Positions 35,195 through 44,980 of a stretch of 64,000 nucleotides of DNA are shown in pieces; the stretch's first letter is position 1, and each line of letters begins with the position of its first letter. Under the pieces are notes generated by a model. It was not told the origin of the DNA, did not search any database, and worked only from the letters and a program-made list of their open reading frames with translations. The DNA comes from AB-137-C09 sp964645625 (lineage in GTDB: Bacteria > Pseudomonadota > Zetaproteobacteria > Mariprofundales > Mariprofundaceae), in assembly GCA_964645625.1 (NCBI GenBank), contig CAZYAI010000003.1:1-64000 (forward strand), in the 5' to 3' direction. Both the position numbers and the translations under genes were made by a program.

Positions 35195-37356
35195 ATACAG
35201 CGTTTCGCTTGCTCCCTTTAACATTATCACTACTATTATTACTCGCTATCACCCAATTGTGGCCAGGCTCAGACCTGAGCGTGACAGGGTTGCTGGGCTG
35301 GTTTAATACCGTGCTGTTGGCATTGATGGCATTTTTCCTCTTTCGTTACGGCATACGTTTATTGCGCGGAAAAACGAACCAACGTGTTGGCTCAATGCTG
35401 CGTGCAAAGTTGGTGATTGCACTGGTAGGCATGTTATTGATTCCAGCGGTATTATTGCAAGGTTCCGCCAGTTATGTGGTAAATCGTGGACTGGACGATT
35501 GGTTTGATGTAAAAGTAGAAACCCTGCTCGTTCGTGCTATGAAGCTGGCGGAGGGCTTATACAGTCGCATTGACCAAGAGTTGCAACACGGCTTATTAGA
35601 ACTCAGTAATGATAGTACACTACGTGCGCAACTGGCTATTTTGCCGTTAAGTAGCAGTGAACTCAATGCTTATATGAATGAGCTAATCCAGCATTATGAC
35701 TGGGAAAGCATGCAACTTTTTGACCGCAACGAACGCTTGATTGCCAGCATTCAACGCGGCGAGCTAACTTCACTTAAAGCTGATGACCTCACCGAACAAG
35801 CACGTATTGCCATGACCTTAGGTAAGATCACCACCGAAATACAAAGCAAAGGTGCGCGTGAACAAATGATTGGCTATGCCCCCATTGTGGTGCATCACAA
35901 CACCGTTGCACTGATTCGCGTTGGCATACTCATGCCTGAAGGTTTGGTCGAGCATGCTCGTGCTGTCGAAGAGGATAACCGAACCTACCGTGAATTGGCA
36001 CGTCATCGCGAATCATTAGGGCAATTATTCGACCATTTAATGACCTTGATTACCATGTTTATTGTGCTGATTGCTGGTTTTATCGCCCTAACGTTTGCCC
36101 GCACCTTAACCCGCCCCGTAGAACAACTTGCCAGTGCTTTGCAGCGGGTGAGTGATGGCGATCTTGATGTTTCGATCAGTGGCGCGCCAAAAGATGAGTT
36201 GGGGAGCTTGGTGGATTCGTTTAACATCATGACGCAAAAGCTCAAATCCAATACCCAAGCAGTCGCTGATGCGCAACGCGAATTAACCCAAGCCTTGGCT
36301 GATAGTCAACAGGGTAAACATATTTTGGAAAATTTATTAGCCAATCTTCAAGCTGGGGTGTTATTACTCAATCAAGAAGGGCATATCCATTTGAGTAACC
36401 TTGCCTTTGCGCAGTTGCTGGATATTGAGCCTTCTGTCTTGGAAAACATTCAACCAGAACAAACCCTTGCTACCGTAAGCATGCCCGCTGCAACGGCGCG
36501 TATGCAATTGATTTACCATGTCTTAGAGGAGCTCAAGTCTGGCTCGGAAAGCAACCTACAGCGGCAATTGGAGGTTCCTATAGGGCATCAACGGCGTATT
36601 TTATTGGTGCGTGGTGTGGTACTATCTATCCCTGAACCTTCGGGCTTTAAAGGCTATTTACTGGTGGTGGATGACCTTACCGATCTTGCTGATGCACAAC
36701 GGCAACAGGCGTGGATGGAAGTTGCCCGCAGTGTTGCCCATGAGATTAAAAACCCTTTAACACCGATTAAACTGGCGGCAGAACGCTTGCAACGTCGGGT
36801 ACAAAAGAATCAAATGGATCCACGTATTTTTGAGCAATGCACGCAAACCATTATTCGCCAAAGCAATCGTCTATTGCGCCTCACCAGTGACTTTTCCACC
36901 CTTGCAAGCTTGCCTAAGCCGCGTTGTAGTGAGGTATCCATCACCGTGTTTATTGAGGAACTGACCGATTTATATGCCGCTTACCCACGCGTGCGCATAG
37001 AGCAGCCCATGAGCAATTGGCAATGCTTTTGCGATGCCGATCAAATTCGACAGGTATTGATCAACCTCATGGACAATGCGTTGGCTGCAACAGAAGCCAA
37101 CCGTGATGCTGTGCGCATGTCGATAGAGCATAGCGATGGCATGACGCTGTTTCATGTCGAGGATGATGGCACAGGTATTTCTAGCGATAATACCAGCATG
37201 ATCTTCGATTCCTATTTTTCAACCAAAGCCGAGGGCTCGGGACTCGGCTTATCTATTTCCAGTAGGATTGCCAAAGAACACGAAGGCGCGTTGTTGTTAT
37301 TATCGGCACAGCAACCGACCCATTTTTGTTTACGCATCCCAGATCATTCCAGCTGA
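35191..37356 (+). CDS. ntrY: NtrY-like sensor histidine kinase
   Basis: The 721-aa kinase has several N-terminal membrane segments (about 5-20, 27-47, 70-88), a periplasmic region, a further segment near 285-305, HAMP (TLTRPVEQLASALQRVSDGDL), a PAS-like domain (about 375-500), the phospho-His box VARSVAHEIKNPLTPIKLAAERL and an ATPase domain with VLINLMDNALAA, DDGTGIS and GSGLGLSIS. This matches NtrY. The family affects nitrogen, redox or envelope responses; the trkAH linkage suggests ion or envelope status here. Confidence 0.93.
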   Translation: MNTAFRLLPLTLSLLLLLAITQLWPGSDLSVTGLLGWFNTVLLALMAFFLFRYGIRLLRGKTNQRVGSMLRAKLVIALVGMLLIPAVLLQGSASYVVNRGLDDWFDVKVETLLVRAMKLAEGLYSRIDQELQHGLLELSNDSTLRAQLAILPLSSSELNAYMNELIQHYDWESMQLFDRNERLIASIQRGELTSLKADDLTEQARIAMTLGKITTEIQSKGAREQMIGYAPIVVHHNTVALIRVGILMPEGLVEHARAVEEDNRTYRELARHRESLGQLFDHLMTLITMFIVLIAGFIALTFARTLTRPVEQLASALQRVSDGDLDVSISGAPKDELGSLVDSFNIMTQKLKSNTQAVADAQRELTQALADSQQGKHILENLLANLQAGVLLLNQEGHIHLSNLAFAQLLDIEPSVLENIQPEQTLATVSMPAATARMQLIYHVLEELKSGSESNLQRQLEVPIGHQRRILLVRGVVLSIPEPSGFKGYLLVVDDLTDLADAQRQQAWMEVARSVAHEIKNPLTPIKLAAERLQRRVQKNQMDPRIFEQCTQTIIRQSNRLLRLTSDFSTLASLPKPRCSEVSITVFIEELTDLYAAYPRVRIEQPMSNWQCFCDADQIRQVLINLMDNALAATEANRDAVRMSIEHSDGMTLFHVEDDGTGISSDNTSMIFDSYFSTKAEGSGLGLSISSRIAKEHEGALLLLSAQQPTHFCLRIPDHSS

Positions 37357-37366
37357 TGGAGTTTCT

Positions 37367-38749
37367 ATGAATCCGCATATTATGATTGTTGATGATGAAG
37401 AGGCGATTCGCGAGTCACTTCAGGGTGTGCTTGAAGATGAGGATTATATTATAAGTTGCGCTGCTTCGGGTGAAGAGGCCATTGCTCGCTTCCGTAAGCG
37501 ACCAGTTGATTGTGTCTTGCTGGATATTTGGATGCCTGGCATTGATGGCTTAGAAACCATGACGCGCTTACATCAACTTGATGCCGAATTACCCGTGATT
37601 ATGATGTCTGGCCATGCCACTGTGGACACAGCCGTACAAGCGACACGTCAAGGTGCATTCGACTTTTTAGAAAAACCTTTGTCATCAGATAAGTTGCTCA
37701 TTTTACTACGTAATGTACTGCAAAAACGTCGCCTAGAGCGAGAAAACCTAGGACTTCGTCAAAACATTCGCGAACGTTCACGCAGTGAACTCATCGGCAA
37801 CAGTCCACTGATTGAGCGTACACGGCAATTGATTCGCCGTGTTGCTGCCAGTGATACCCCAGTATTGATTTTGGGCGAACACGGCACGGGCAAGGCGATT
37901 GCAGCGCGCATGATCCACCAATTATCACAGCGTTCAGAAGCTCCCCTGATTGAAATGAACATCGCAGGACTTCCTGAGTCACAAGTGGCTTCTGAACTGT
38001 TCGGGCATGAAAAAGGAGCCTTTCCAGGAGCCTTGCATAAGCAGATTGGTCGTTTTGAGCAGGCACATCAAGGGATTCTTTTTATGGATGAACTGGCCGA
38101 TGTACCCGTGGGGATTCAAGCACGTATTTTACGCAGCATGCAGGAACGACGGATTACGCGCTTGGGTTTACCTGCACCCATTCCTAATAATGTGCGTGTC
38201 ATTGCAGCCTCTGCCTACGACCCTGAAGTGCTGATTCGTCAAGGGCGATTGCGTGAGGATGTCTATTACCGTCTGAACATCGTGACCATCACCCTACCAC
38301 CGCTACGTGACTACCTAGAAGACTTTGCACTTTTAAGTAGCACCTTGGCGGCGGAGCAAGTGAAATCACTCGGTGGTGAGGCTATATCTTTTTCTGATGA
38401 CATGGTTCAGCTACTCAAAAGTTACACGTGGCCTGGCAATATTCGCGAACTACGAAATTATATTGAGCGTTGTCATATTTTATTACCTGGCGAACAGATT
38501 ACGCCAGAAACCATGCCACCATTAGACGGTGTCGTACGCCGCGCCACCGCGCATGCTTCGCAAGAAAATAGCTTCAACCATGAATCTTTCAACCATGCGC
38601 GTGAAGCCTTTGAACGCAAATACCTTTACTACCACTTACAAAAAAACCAGTGGAACATCAAACGCACCGCCGAAGAATTAGGCATGGAGCGCAGTCAGTT
38701 ATACCGCAAAATCAAAGCCTACGAATTGGTTCAGGATGAGGATGCATGA
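37367..38749 (+). CDS. ntrX: NtrX-like response regulator with altered GAFTGA loop
   Basis: The 460-aa product has a receiver (IVDDEEAIRESL, phospho-Asp in VLLDIWMPG, KP pair), an AAA+ domain (GEHGTGKAIAARMIH; LFMDELADVP) and a Fis-type helix-turn-helix (NIKRTAEELGMERSQLYRKIKAY). The loop that contacts sigma54 reads GAFPGA with Pro at residue 220 in place of Thr. The start at 37367 has TGGAG upstream and follows ntrY by 10 bp; the longer open frame back to 37268 is not family-like. It overlaps trkA by 4 bp. Confidence 0.93.
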   Translation: MNPHIMIVDDEEAIRESLQGVLEDEDYIISCAASGEEAIARFRKRPVDCVLLDIWMPGIDGLETMTRLHQLDAELPVIMMSGHATVDTAVQATRQGAFDFLEKPLSSDKLLILLRNVLQKRRLERENLGLRQNIRERSRSELIGNSPLIERTRQLIRRVAASDTPVLILGEHGTGKAIAARMIHQLSQRSEAPLIEMNIAGLPESQVASELFGHEKGAFPGALHKQIGRFEQAHQGILFMDELADVPVGIQARILRSMQERRITRLGLPAPIPNNVRVIAASAYDPEVLIRQGRLREDVYYRLNIVTITLPPLRDYLEDFALLSSTLAAEQVKSLGGEAISFSDDMVQLLKSYTWPGNIRELRNYIERCHILLPGEQITPETMPPLDGVVRRATAHASQENSFNHESFNHAREAFERKYLYYHLQKNQWNIKRTAEELGMERSQLYRKIKAYELVQDEDA

Positions 38750-40125
38750 ATATCATTATTTTGGGTGCCGGTGAAGTTGGCTATCATATTGCTGAGCGAT
38801 TAGCGCGTGAGGGTAATAACGTCTCGGTTGTCGATGTTGATGAAGAGCGACTCAAACGTGTAGCGGACAATATGGATGTGCGTACCGTGCTGGGTGAAGC
38901 AACCCACCCCAGTATACTGGCGCGCGCTGGTGCTGCCGATGCGGAACTATTAATTGCTGCCACCATCAGTGATGAAAGCAATATGCTCGCCTGCCAAGTG
39001 GCGCACTCACTGTTTAAAGTCACCACCAAAATGGCACGTATTCGCGAGCCTGATTACGTTCAAAATCGGGAAGCCTTGTTTGGCCGTGATGATCTGCCGA
39101 TTGATACAATCATTTCACCAGAACGAGAGGCAGCAAGCTCTATCTTGCGACGCTTACAGGTAAGTTCAGCACTGGATGCGCAAGAGTTTTCTTCGGGACG
39201 CGTGCACCTTCTGAGTATCAAAATCACCCCCAAAAGTCGTCTTGCAGGCATTTCGATTCGCGATATATCCGAACGATTGGGCAGTATTGCCGCTTGTGTG
39301 GTAGCGTATGAACACAATGGTACATGGCGTGTCCCTGATGGTAGTAGCTCGCTATTGTCGGGTGATAGTGTGTATTTAGCAGTGGCCAAAGAACAGGTAG
39401 AAGACCTTTTTCATCATCTGGAAGCAGGTGTTACCACTGGCTACCAAGGTCGTCGTAATGTGATGATTGTTGGTGGTGGTCATATTGCCTATGTGGTTGC
39501 CAGCGAACTAGAGAAACGCGGCATTCATGTAAAGATCATTGAACATAATGCCAAGCGTGCCGATTGGATGGCACGCAAACTGGAGCATAGCGTAGTCATT
39601 TGCGGCGATGCCTTGGATCGCGTCCTCCTCGAAGAAGAAAACATCGAAAATATGGATGACTATATCGCCCTCACCAATGATGACGAAACCAACATCCTAG
39701 GCAGCCTGATCGCAAAAAAATACAAGGTTCCTCACATCATCACCTTGGTAAACCGCACCATTTACTCGCGTTTAGTACGGGAAATTGGGCTGGATATTGT
39801 GGTATCACCACGTTTGACGACCGCAGCATCCATTTTACGTCATGTACGTAAAGGTAAAATTTTCGGTATGTCTTCACTGGGCGATGGCTCCTTAGAGGTG
39901 TTGGAGGCCGAAGCCTTAAAAACGTCGGCAATTGTGAACACTCCCTTACGCGAACTAAACTTCCCCAAACAATCGGTGGTCGCCGCAATTATTCGTGGTG
40001 AACAAGTGATTATCCCCAACGGTTACAGTGTTATTGCCGCAGGGGATCATGTGCTCATGGTCGTCATGGCGGAAAGCCTCACCGATGTAGAAGGCATGTT
40101 TGAAGTTAGCTTGGAGTTCTTTTAA
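38746..40125 (+). CDS. trkA: Trk potassium uptake regulatory protein TrkA
   Basis: The 459-aa cytoplasmic protein has two RCK modules, each an NAD-binding fold (IILGAGEVGYHIAERLAREGNNVSVVD at 2-28 and VMIVGGGHIAYVVASELEKRG near 240) followed by a TrkA-C domain. It gates TrkH. It overlaps ntrX by 4 bp and lies 3 bp before trkH, so it is part of one five-gene operon. Confidence 0.96.
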   Translation: MNIIILGAGEVGYHIAERLAREGNNVSVVDVDEERLKRVADNMDVRTVLGEATHPSILARAGAADAELLIAATISDESNMLACQVAHSLFKVTTKMARIREPDYVQNREALFGRDDLPIDTIISPEREAASSILRRLQVSSALDAQEFSSGRVHLLSIKITPKSRLAGISIRDISERLGSIAACVVAYEHNGTWRVPDGSSSLLSGDSVYLAVAKEQVEDLFHHLEAGVTTGYQGRRNVMIVGGGHIAYVVASELEKRGIHVKIIEHNAKRADWMARKLEHSVVICGDALDRVLLEEENIENMDDYIALTNDDETNILGSLIAKKYKVPHIITLVNRTIYSRLVREIGLDIVVSPRLTTAASILRHVRKGKIFGMSSLGDGSLEVLEAEALKTSAIVNTPLRELNFPKQSVVAAIIRGEQVIIPNGYSVIAAGDHVLMVVMAESLTDVEGMFEVSLEFF

Positions 40126-40128
40126 GTC

Positions 40129-41568
40129 ATGCATTATCGCGGCATTGTTTGGATCTTGGGTATTTTAAGCCTGTTGTACGGTAGTAGCATGTTGCTTCCC
40201 GCCGCGATTGCAGCCTATTATGATTCAGGTGAAGCCTTACACTTTATCTTTGCAAGCCTGCTTGCACTATCCATTGGTGCGGTTGCATTTTTCTACTTCG
40301 GCGAACGCCCTGAACGTTTAAGTCATCGTGATGGTTTCTTGATCGTCGCACTGGCATGGGTGGTATTATCCATACTTGGTGCCCTCCCCTTTCTTACCAC
40401 GGGGATTTGTCCATCTGTGATTGATGCGCTATTTGAATCGGCATCAGGGCTCACCACGACAGGTGCTACCATATTATCAGGCTTGGATGATATGCCGCAC
40501 TCGATTTTATTCTGGCGTTCGATGCAAGAATGGTTGGGCGGCATGGGAATTATTGTCTTGGCGGTAGCCATTATGCCGTTACTGGGCGTAGGGGGAATGC
40601 AATTATTTCGCGCTGAAACACCTGGCCCTGTAAAAGACAAGCTAACAGCGCGGGTGACGGAAACAGCAAAAGTATTATGGTATATTTACCTAATCATGAC
40701 CTTTATTTGTGCCGTCGCCTTTGTCGCTACAGGTATGGGTTGGTTTGATGCCATCAATCATGCCATGTGTACGGTAGCCATTGGCGGATTTTCCACTCAC
40801 GATGCCAGTATGGGCTACTTTAACTCACCGATGATCGCAAGTGTTACCGTGGTATTCATGGTTCTTGCAGGCATTAACTTCACCCTGCATTTTGCTCTGT
40901 TACAGGAACGTTTTTCTTTACTCAGTTATTGGAAGGATGATGAATTTCGCACTTATATCATCATACTTGCCACACTCATCGTATTGATTGCTATCATGGT
41001 ACTGGCTAGTGGTACGGGGCATTGGCATCAAGTGGTATTTAATGTGGTATCCATCGCCACCACCACAGGTTTTGCCGTCAGTGATTACGCACAATGGCCA
41101 CCGGGCACAAGCATGTTGCTATTTGCGGCAATGTTTATCGGAGCTTGTGCAGGCTCCACGGGTGGCGGTATGAAAGTCGTGCGTGTACTACTGCTGTTCC
41201 GTCAAGGACTGGGCGAGATCCGTCGTATGATTCACCCTCATGCCATCATCTACATTAAACTGGGGGATCAAACGGTGGAACCTGCTATTGTGCAAGCGAT
41301 ATGGGGTTTCTTTGTACTGTATATTGTCTGTTATTTGATGGTGGCAGTATTACTGGCTATTTCTGGCGTCGATATGTTGACTGCACTCAGTGCTACGGCT
41401 GCTTGTTTAACCAACACAGGGCCTGGCTTTGGCAGTGTAGGGCCAGCCTCTAATTACGCACAATTACCTGATGCAGGCAAAGCGATCCTCATGTTTGCAA
41501 TGGTATTAGGACGGCTTGAAATTTATACATTCTTTGTATTATTGATTCCTGAATTTTGGCGGAAGTAA
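40129..41568 (+). CDS. trkH: Trk potassium uptake channel TrkH
   Basis: The 479-aa membrane protein carries the four pore-loop repeats of TrkH/KtrB channels (ESASGLTTTGATIL, AMCTVAIGGFSTHDAS, VSIATTTGFAVSDY, TAACLTNTGPGFGSVGP), each with a selectivity-type Gly. It imports K+ with TrkA. Last gene of the operon. Confidence 0.96.
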   Translation: MHYRGIVWILGILSLLYGSSMLLPAAIAAYYDSGEALHFIFASLLALSIGAVAFFYFGERPERLSHRDGFLIVALAWVVLSILGALPFLTTGICPSVIDALFESASGLTTTGATILSGLDDMPHSILFWRSMQEWLGGMGIIVLAVAIMPLLGVGGMQLFRAETPGPVKDKLTARVTETAKVLWYIYLIMTFICAVAFVATGMGWFDAINHAMCTVAIGGFSTHDASMGYFNSPMIASVTVVFMVLAGINFTLHFALLQERFSLLSYWKDDEFRTYIIILATLIVLIAIMVLASGTGHWHQVVFNVVSIATTTGFAVSDYAQWPPGTSMLLFAAMFIGACAGSTGGGMKVVRVLLLFRQGLGEIRRMIHPHAIIYIKLGDQTVEPAIVQAIWGFFVLYIVCYLMVAVLLAISGVDMLTALSATAACLTNTGPGFGSVGPASNYAQLPDAGKAILMFAMVLGRLEIYTFFVLLIPEFWRK

Positions 41569-41602
41569 AGAAGACAGTTTTTTTACAGCTTTCAAAGGAG
41601 TC

Positions 41603-41653
41603 ATGATGAACTTGCGCTTTATGCGTCAAGTCGCCATTCTGCGGCAGTTCTAA
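41603..41653 (+). CDS. possible 16-aa leader peptide
   Basis: A short frame MMNLRFMRQVAILRQF with a strong site AAAGGAG 2 bp before the first ATG and 5 bp before the second lies in the gap before the dsbC-like gene. It is basic and hydrophobic. A leader peptide is possible but nothing else supports expression. Confidence 0.25.
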   Translation: MMNLRFMRQVAILRQF

Positions 41654-41701
41654 TCTGAATTGTTCAAAATAATGCTCCCAAAAAGAGCTTCGGAGGTTTA
41701 T

Positions 41702-42409
41702 ATGCGTCGATTATTGTTGCTGGGGTTAGTCACTGGTATGATGCAAACAACAGCATGGGCAGGTGCTGCACCAGCGGCGGTGGATCAATCCATTCGTCAG
41801 GCAAATACTGATTTACCTATTAACAGTATTGAGACCACAAACATTCCAGACCTGTACGAACTACGCGTCGGCGACCAGCTCTTTTATACAGAAAAAACAG
41901 GACGTTATATTATTGCAGGCGGTCATATTTTTGACACCCAAACCAAGCAAGATTTAACCAAAGACCGTTTAGAGGCCATCAATAAAATTGACTGGAATGA
42001 TTTACCACTGGATAAAGCGATTGTATCGGGTGACCCTAAAGGTAAAGAAGTTGCGGTATTCACCGACCCAGATTGCCCTTACTGCCGCCAATTAGAAAAA
42101 GCTTTGGTCGATGCTAAAGGCATGAAAGTATACACCTTTTTAATGCCTCTAGAGCGACTTCACCCACAAGCAAAAGCGCATGCCACATCGATCTGGTGCA
42201 GCGAAGATCGCCATGGTTCATTGGTTGACCTCATGGTTAACGGTAAAACCTTACCTGAAGGTGAATGCAGTACCCCTATTGCTGATATTCAAGCATTAGC
42301 TGAAAGTTTCGGCATCCGTGGCACACCCACCTTAATCGCCCGTGATGGACGCAAACGTTCAGGCGCATCAAGTGCCGAACAATTATTAGCATGGCTGAAT
42401 AAGGAATAA
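41702..42409 (+). CDS. DsbC-type periplasmic thiol-disulfide isomerase
   Basis: The 235-aa product has a signal peptide (MRRLLLLGLVTGMMQTTAWAGA), an N-terminal dimerisation region (residues 25-85) and a thioredoxin fold with the active site DPDCPYCRQL and the cis-Pro loop RGTPTLI. It should shuffle wrong disulfides in the periplasm. The start 41702 has GGAGG 5 bp upstream; the open frame starts earlier without a signal-like sequence. A terminator follows. DsbD is not adjacent. Confidence 0.92.
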   Translation: MRRLLLLGLVTGMMQTTAWAGAAPAAVDQSIRQANTDLPINSIETTNIPDLYELRVGDQLFYTEKTGRYIIAGGHIFDTQTKQDLTKDRLEAINKIDWNDLPLDKAIVSGDPKGKEVAVFTDPDCPYCRQLEKALVDAKGMKVYTFLMPLERLHPQAKAHATSIWCSEDRHGSLVDLMVNGKTLPEGECSTPIADIQALAESFGIRGTPTLIARDGRKRSGASSAEQLLAWLNKE

Positions 42410-42421
42410 ATCGATTAAACT

Positions 42422-42456
42422 ACTAGCTCCCAATGATTTGGGAGCTAGTTTGTTTT
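42422..42456 (+). terminator. intrinsic terminator after dsbC-like gene
   Basis: ACTAGCTCCCAA and TTGGGAGCTAGT form a perfect 12-bp stem around TGAT, followed by TTGTTTTG. Confidence 0.9.
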
Positions 42457-42601
42457 GTGGGGGACTTTACTACCTACGGGATTAAGCCACACCCACTCAG
42501 ACAAAGTAAAAAAGTCCTAAACTCAATGCTATTCAGGACTTCACGGTTCATAGATATTCCTATCTTCGGCACTGGCTTGTGTGCATAGTGAAGGACATAA
42601 A

Positions 42602-43447
42602 ATGATAATTCAACGAGTGACAATATGGTGTTTGATAGTGGTATCCTGCTTAGGCAGCTATTCGATGATGGCTCATGCTGATGCTGTCTTGGATTATGGG
42701 GAGATTCGCGGCGCGATTTATGATGCTAAAACAGGAAAATCCATTACTAGAGCAACCGTCAGCACCATCCCGCCAACTGCTTCGATAACTACGGACAAAG
42801 ATGGTAGTTATGTGTTTGAAAATGTACCACCAGGTAACTACCGCGTAATGGCTCAGAAATATGACTATCATTCATATGAAGCAACCATCGCAGTGCGTAA
42901 GAATGAGGTAACCATTGCCAATGTACAACTACCTCCTAAAACTCCCGATTCTTCAGTTTCCAATATTGCCCCAGTAGCGAACTATAGTGTAGTTTTTGAT
43001 CGACATGGTCATGACATATTCAAGGGTTTGGTCAATATTGCGCTGGGGAAGCCGACAACTGCCTCAAGAGAGTGGAAACATAGCACCAAAGCCGCTTTTG
43101 CCGTGGATGGAGAAATCGTCGGCGAAGGGCATCACTGGGATGCTGGGAAATTTCCACCAGCTTGGATTGAGATTGATTTGGGGGCGGATTATCGCATCCA
43201 TGGTGTTGAATTGATTGTTGTTCAAACCCCAGCGGGATATGCCGAGCATGAGGTATATGGACGCAGCATGCACAGCGATGAATGGATTCTTCTCAAGAAA
43301 TTTGATGGCTCATTCAGGGATCTTCAACACCTGATATTTAAGGCTAACAGGGTAACGAAAAAGAAGGCTCGCTATATTCGGGTTATCACACAGAAAAGCA
43401 AAAGTTGGGTTGGTTGGCGTGAAATTATGGTTTTCTCCAACCCTTAG
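42602..43447 (+). CDS. secreted protein with carboxypeptidase-regulatory-like and discoidin-like domains
   Basis: The 281-aa product has a signal peptide (to about residue 27, MAHADA), a beta-sandwich of the carboxypeptidase regulatory type (GEIRGAIYDAKTGKSITRATV, DGSYVFENVPPGNYRVMA), and a C-terminal F5/8 type C-like region (IALGKPTTASREW, AWIEIDLGADYRIHGVELIV, RYIRV). Both domains suggest binding to carbohydrate or surfaces. The start 42602 has GAAGGA 6 bp upstream. Monocistronic. Confidence 0.75.
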   Translation: MIIQRVTIWCLIVVSCLGSYSMMAHADAVLDYGEIRGAIYDAKTGKSITRATVSTIPPTASITTDKDGSYVFENVPPGNYRVMAQKYDYHSYEATIAVRKNEVTIANVQLPPKTPDSSVSNIAPVANYSVVFDRHGHDIFKGLVNIALGKPTTASREWKHSTKAAFAVDGEIVGEGHHWDAGKFPPAWIEIDLGADYRIHGVELIVVQTPAGYAEHEVYGRSMHSDEWILLKKFDGSFRDLQHLIFKANRVTKKKARYIRVITQKSKSWVGWREIMVFSNP

Positions 43448-43620
43448 CTGGAGTTATTCACAAATACTATCGCGCCTTTGCTTACCCCTTTGACCGCAAC
43501 AGTATTTATACACAACTCAGATCAAGCAATTGAATTGTACCTGCCTTTCATCTTGTTGTTTTTTCATGAAAAAGCGCGTAACTAGCTATGAAGCCCAAAA
43601 AAATCCACAAAAAAATAAAT

Positions 43621-44535
43621 TCAATCACTTGGGCTCGAAATCGTTTTGTGGGGAACTTTACCTGCTGGAACGACGCGGGATGCTGCTTGTAAATGCACAT
43701 CTTGATCATCAAAGAAAATATGGGCGCGGAAGGCTTTGAGCACCTGATCTTTGGCTAAACCACCAAGGAAGAACGCCTCATCCAATATCACATTCCACTC
43801 ACGCAATGTGAATAACACCCGCTCATGACTGGGACTGTTACGCGCTGTGACCAATGCCAAACGGAAAGGATTGTCTTCTGCTGGCAGTGTTTGTTGTAGG
43901 TAGGCTAATGTTTTTAATAATTTCGCAAACGGTCCTTCTGCCAATTGTTGCTTGGCATGGGTTTGTTCATGCGCGACAAAAGCATCCAAGCCTTGCTGCT
44001 GAAAGATCAGCTCCGAAGCTTCTGAAAACAATACAGCATCACCATCAAAGGCAATGCGCACCTGATGTTGTACAGGCTCATAGTCCTTGGGTGATTCACA
44101 TAAAAGAGCAGCGGCAACCCCTGCATTGATCGCCGCCTGTACATCACCTTCAGATTTTGACAAAAAAAGATCAACACTAAAAGCATCTAAATAACGGTCG
44201 AGACCCTCGCCACCAGTAAAGGCAGCGCGGGTAATATCTAAACCATAATGATCGATAGAATGGAAAATACGCATACCTGTATCAGGGGTGTTGCGTGACA
44301 TGACCACCACTTCGATCAAACGCTGGTCGCCGACAGCATGGGCGTTCACCGATAACAGCTCTTTAATGACATGAAACGCCGTGCCAGGTTGTAACACATC
44401 ACACTCATGCTCGCGTTGGAAGGCGCGATAGACCTCGACACCTTGGCGTTCAAAGAGACGGTTTTCCTCTTCCAAATCAAACAGTGCGCGTGAAGAAATC
44501 CCCACCACCAAACAGTTATGCAGTGTGAAAGACAT
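43621..44535 (-). CDS. cytosolic 5'-nucleotidase family protein
   Basis: The 304-aa product matches the bacterial 5'-nucleotidase family PF06189: NCLVVGISSRALFDLEEEN (HAD-like motif variant), VVVMSRNTPDTGMRIFHSI, DITRAAFTGGEGLDRYL, DLFLSK and IAFDGDAVLFS. It is a HAD-type phosphatase for nucleoside monophosphates. It lies 4 bp after ridA on the minus strand. Confidence 0.85.
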   Translation of the reverse strand: MSFTLHNCLVVGISSRALFDLEEENRLFERQGVEVYRAFQREHECDVLQPGTAFHVIKELLSVNAHAVGDQRLIEVVVMSRNTPDTGMRIFHSIDHYGLDITRAAFTGGEGLDRYLDAFSVDLFLSKSEGDVQAAINAGVAAALLCESPKDYEPVQHQVRIAFDGDAVLFSEASELIFQQQGLDAFVAHEQTHAKQQLAEGPFAKLLKTLAYLQQTLPAEDNPFRLALVTARNSPSHERVLFTLREWNVILDEAFFLGGLAKDQVLKAFRAHIFFDDQDVHLQAASRVVPAGKVPHKTISSPSD

Positions 44536-44539
44536 GATG

Positions 44540-44914
44540 TTACAAGTGAGCGATCAGTTCCACTTCGACCTTTGCACCCAATGGCAAGGCAGCCACGGCA
44601 ACAGTGGAGCGAGCAGGACGATGATCGCCAAGCCAAGCTTCATACAAACGATTCACCGTAGCAAAATCATCCATATCGGTTAAATAAATGGTGGTTTTAA
44701 TAATTTGTGTTTTAGAGCAAGCCGCCGCACGCAGCACGGCTGAAAGGTTTTGCGTGACCCGCATGGTTTGTATGTCCACAGTCTCGCCGGCAAGTTTGCC
44801 AGAGATTGGATCAAGCCCAATCTGCCCCGATGTGTATAACATGCCGTTATAAGTAATCGCTTGGCTATAAGGACCAACGGCAGCGGGTGCCTGGTCAGTA
44901 TGTATGGTTTTCAT
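44540..44914 (-). CDS. ridA: RidA family reactive intermediate deaminase
   Basis: The 124-aa product matches RidA: AVGPYSQAITYNGMLYTSGQIGLDP, TQNLSAVLRAA, DDFATVNRLYEAWLGDHRPARSTVAVAALPLGAKVEVELIA, with the catalytic Arg in PARSTV. It hydrolyses reactive enamines or imines released by PLP enzymes. It is paired with the 5'-nucleotidase gene. Confidence 0.96.
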   Translation of the reverse strand: MKTIHTDQAPAAVGPYSQAITYNGMLYTSGQIGLDPISGKLAGETVDIQTMRVTQNLSAVLRAAACSKTQIIKTTIYLTDMDDFATVNRLYEAWLGDHRPARSTVAVAALPLGAKVEVELIAHL

Positions 44915-44980
44915 AACTTATCCTCCATAGGCGACAATTATGGCAATATAGGGCGTGAACACAAATGAACACACTCATCT

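Noticed and set aside
42452..43665. Shared TTTTGTGGGG(A/G)ACTTTAC near 42452 and 43644 as a repeat
   Set aside because: The second copy encodes a plausible C-terminus of the 5'-nucleotidase and the match is only about 18 bp, so chance is likely.
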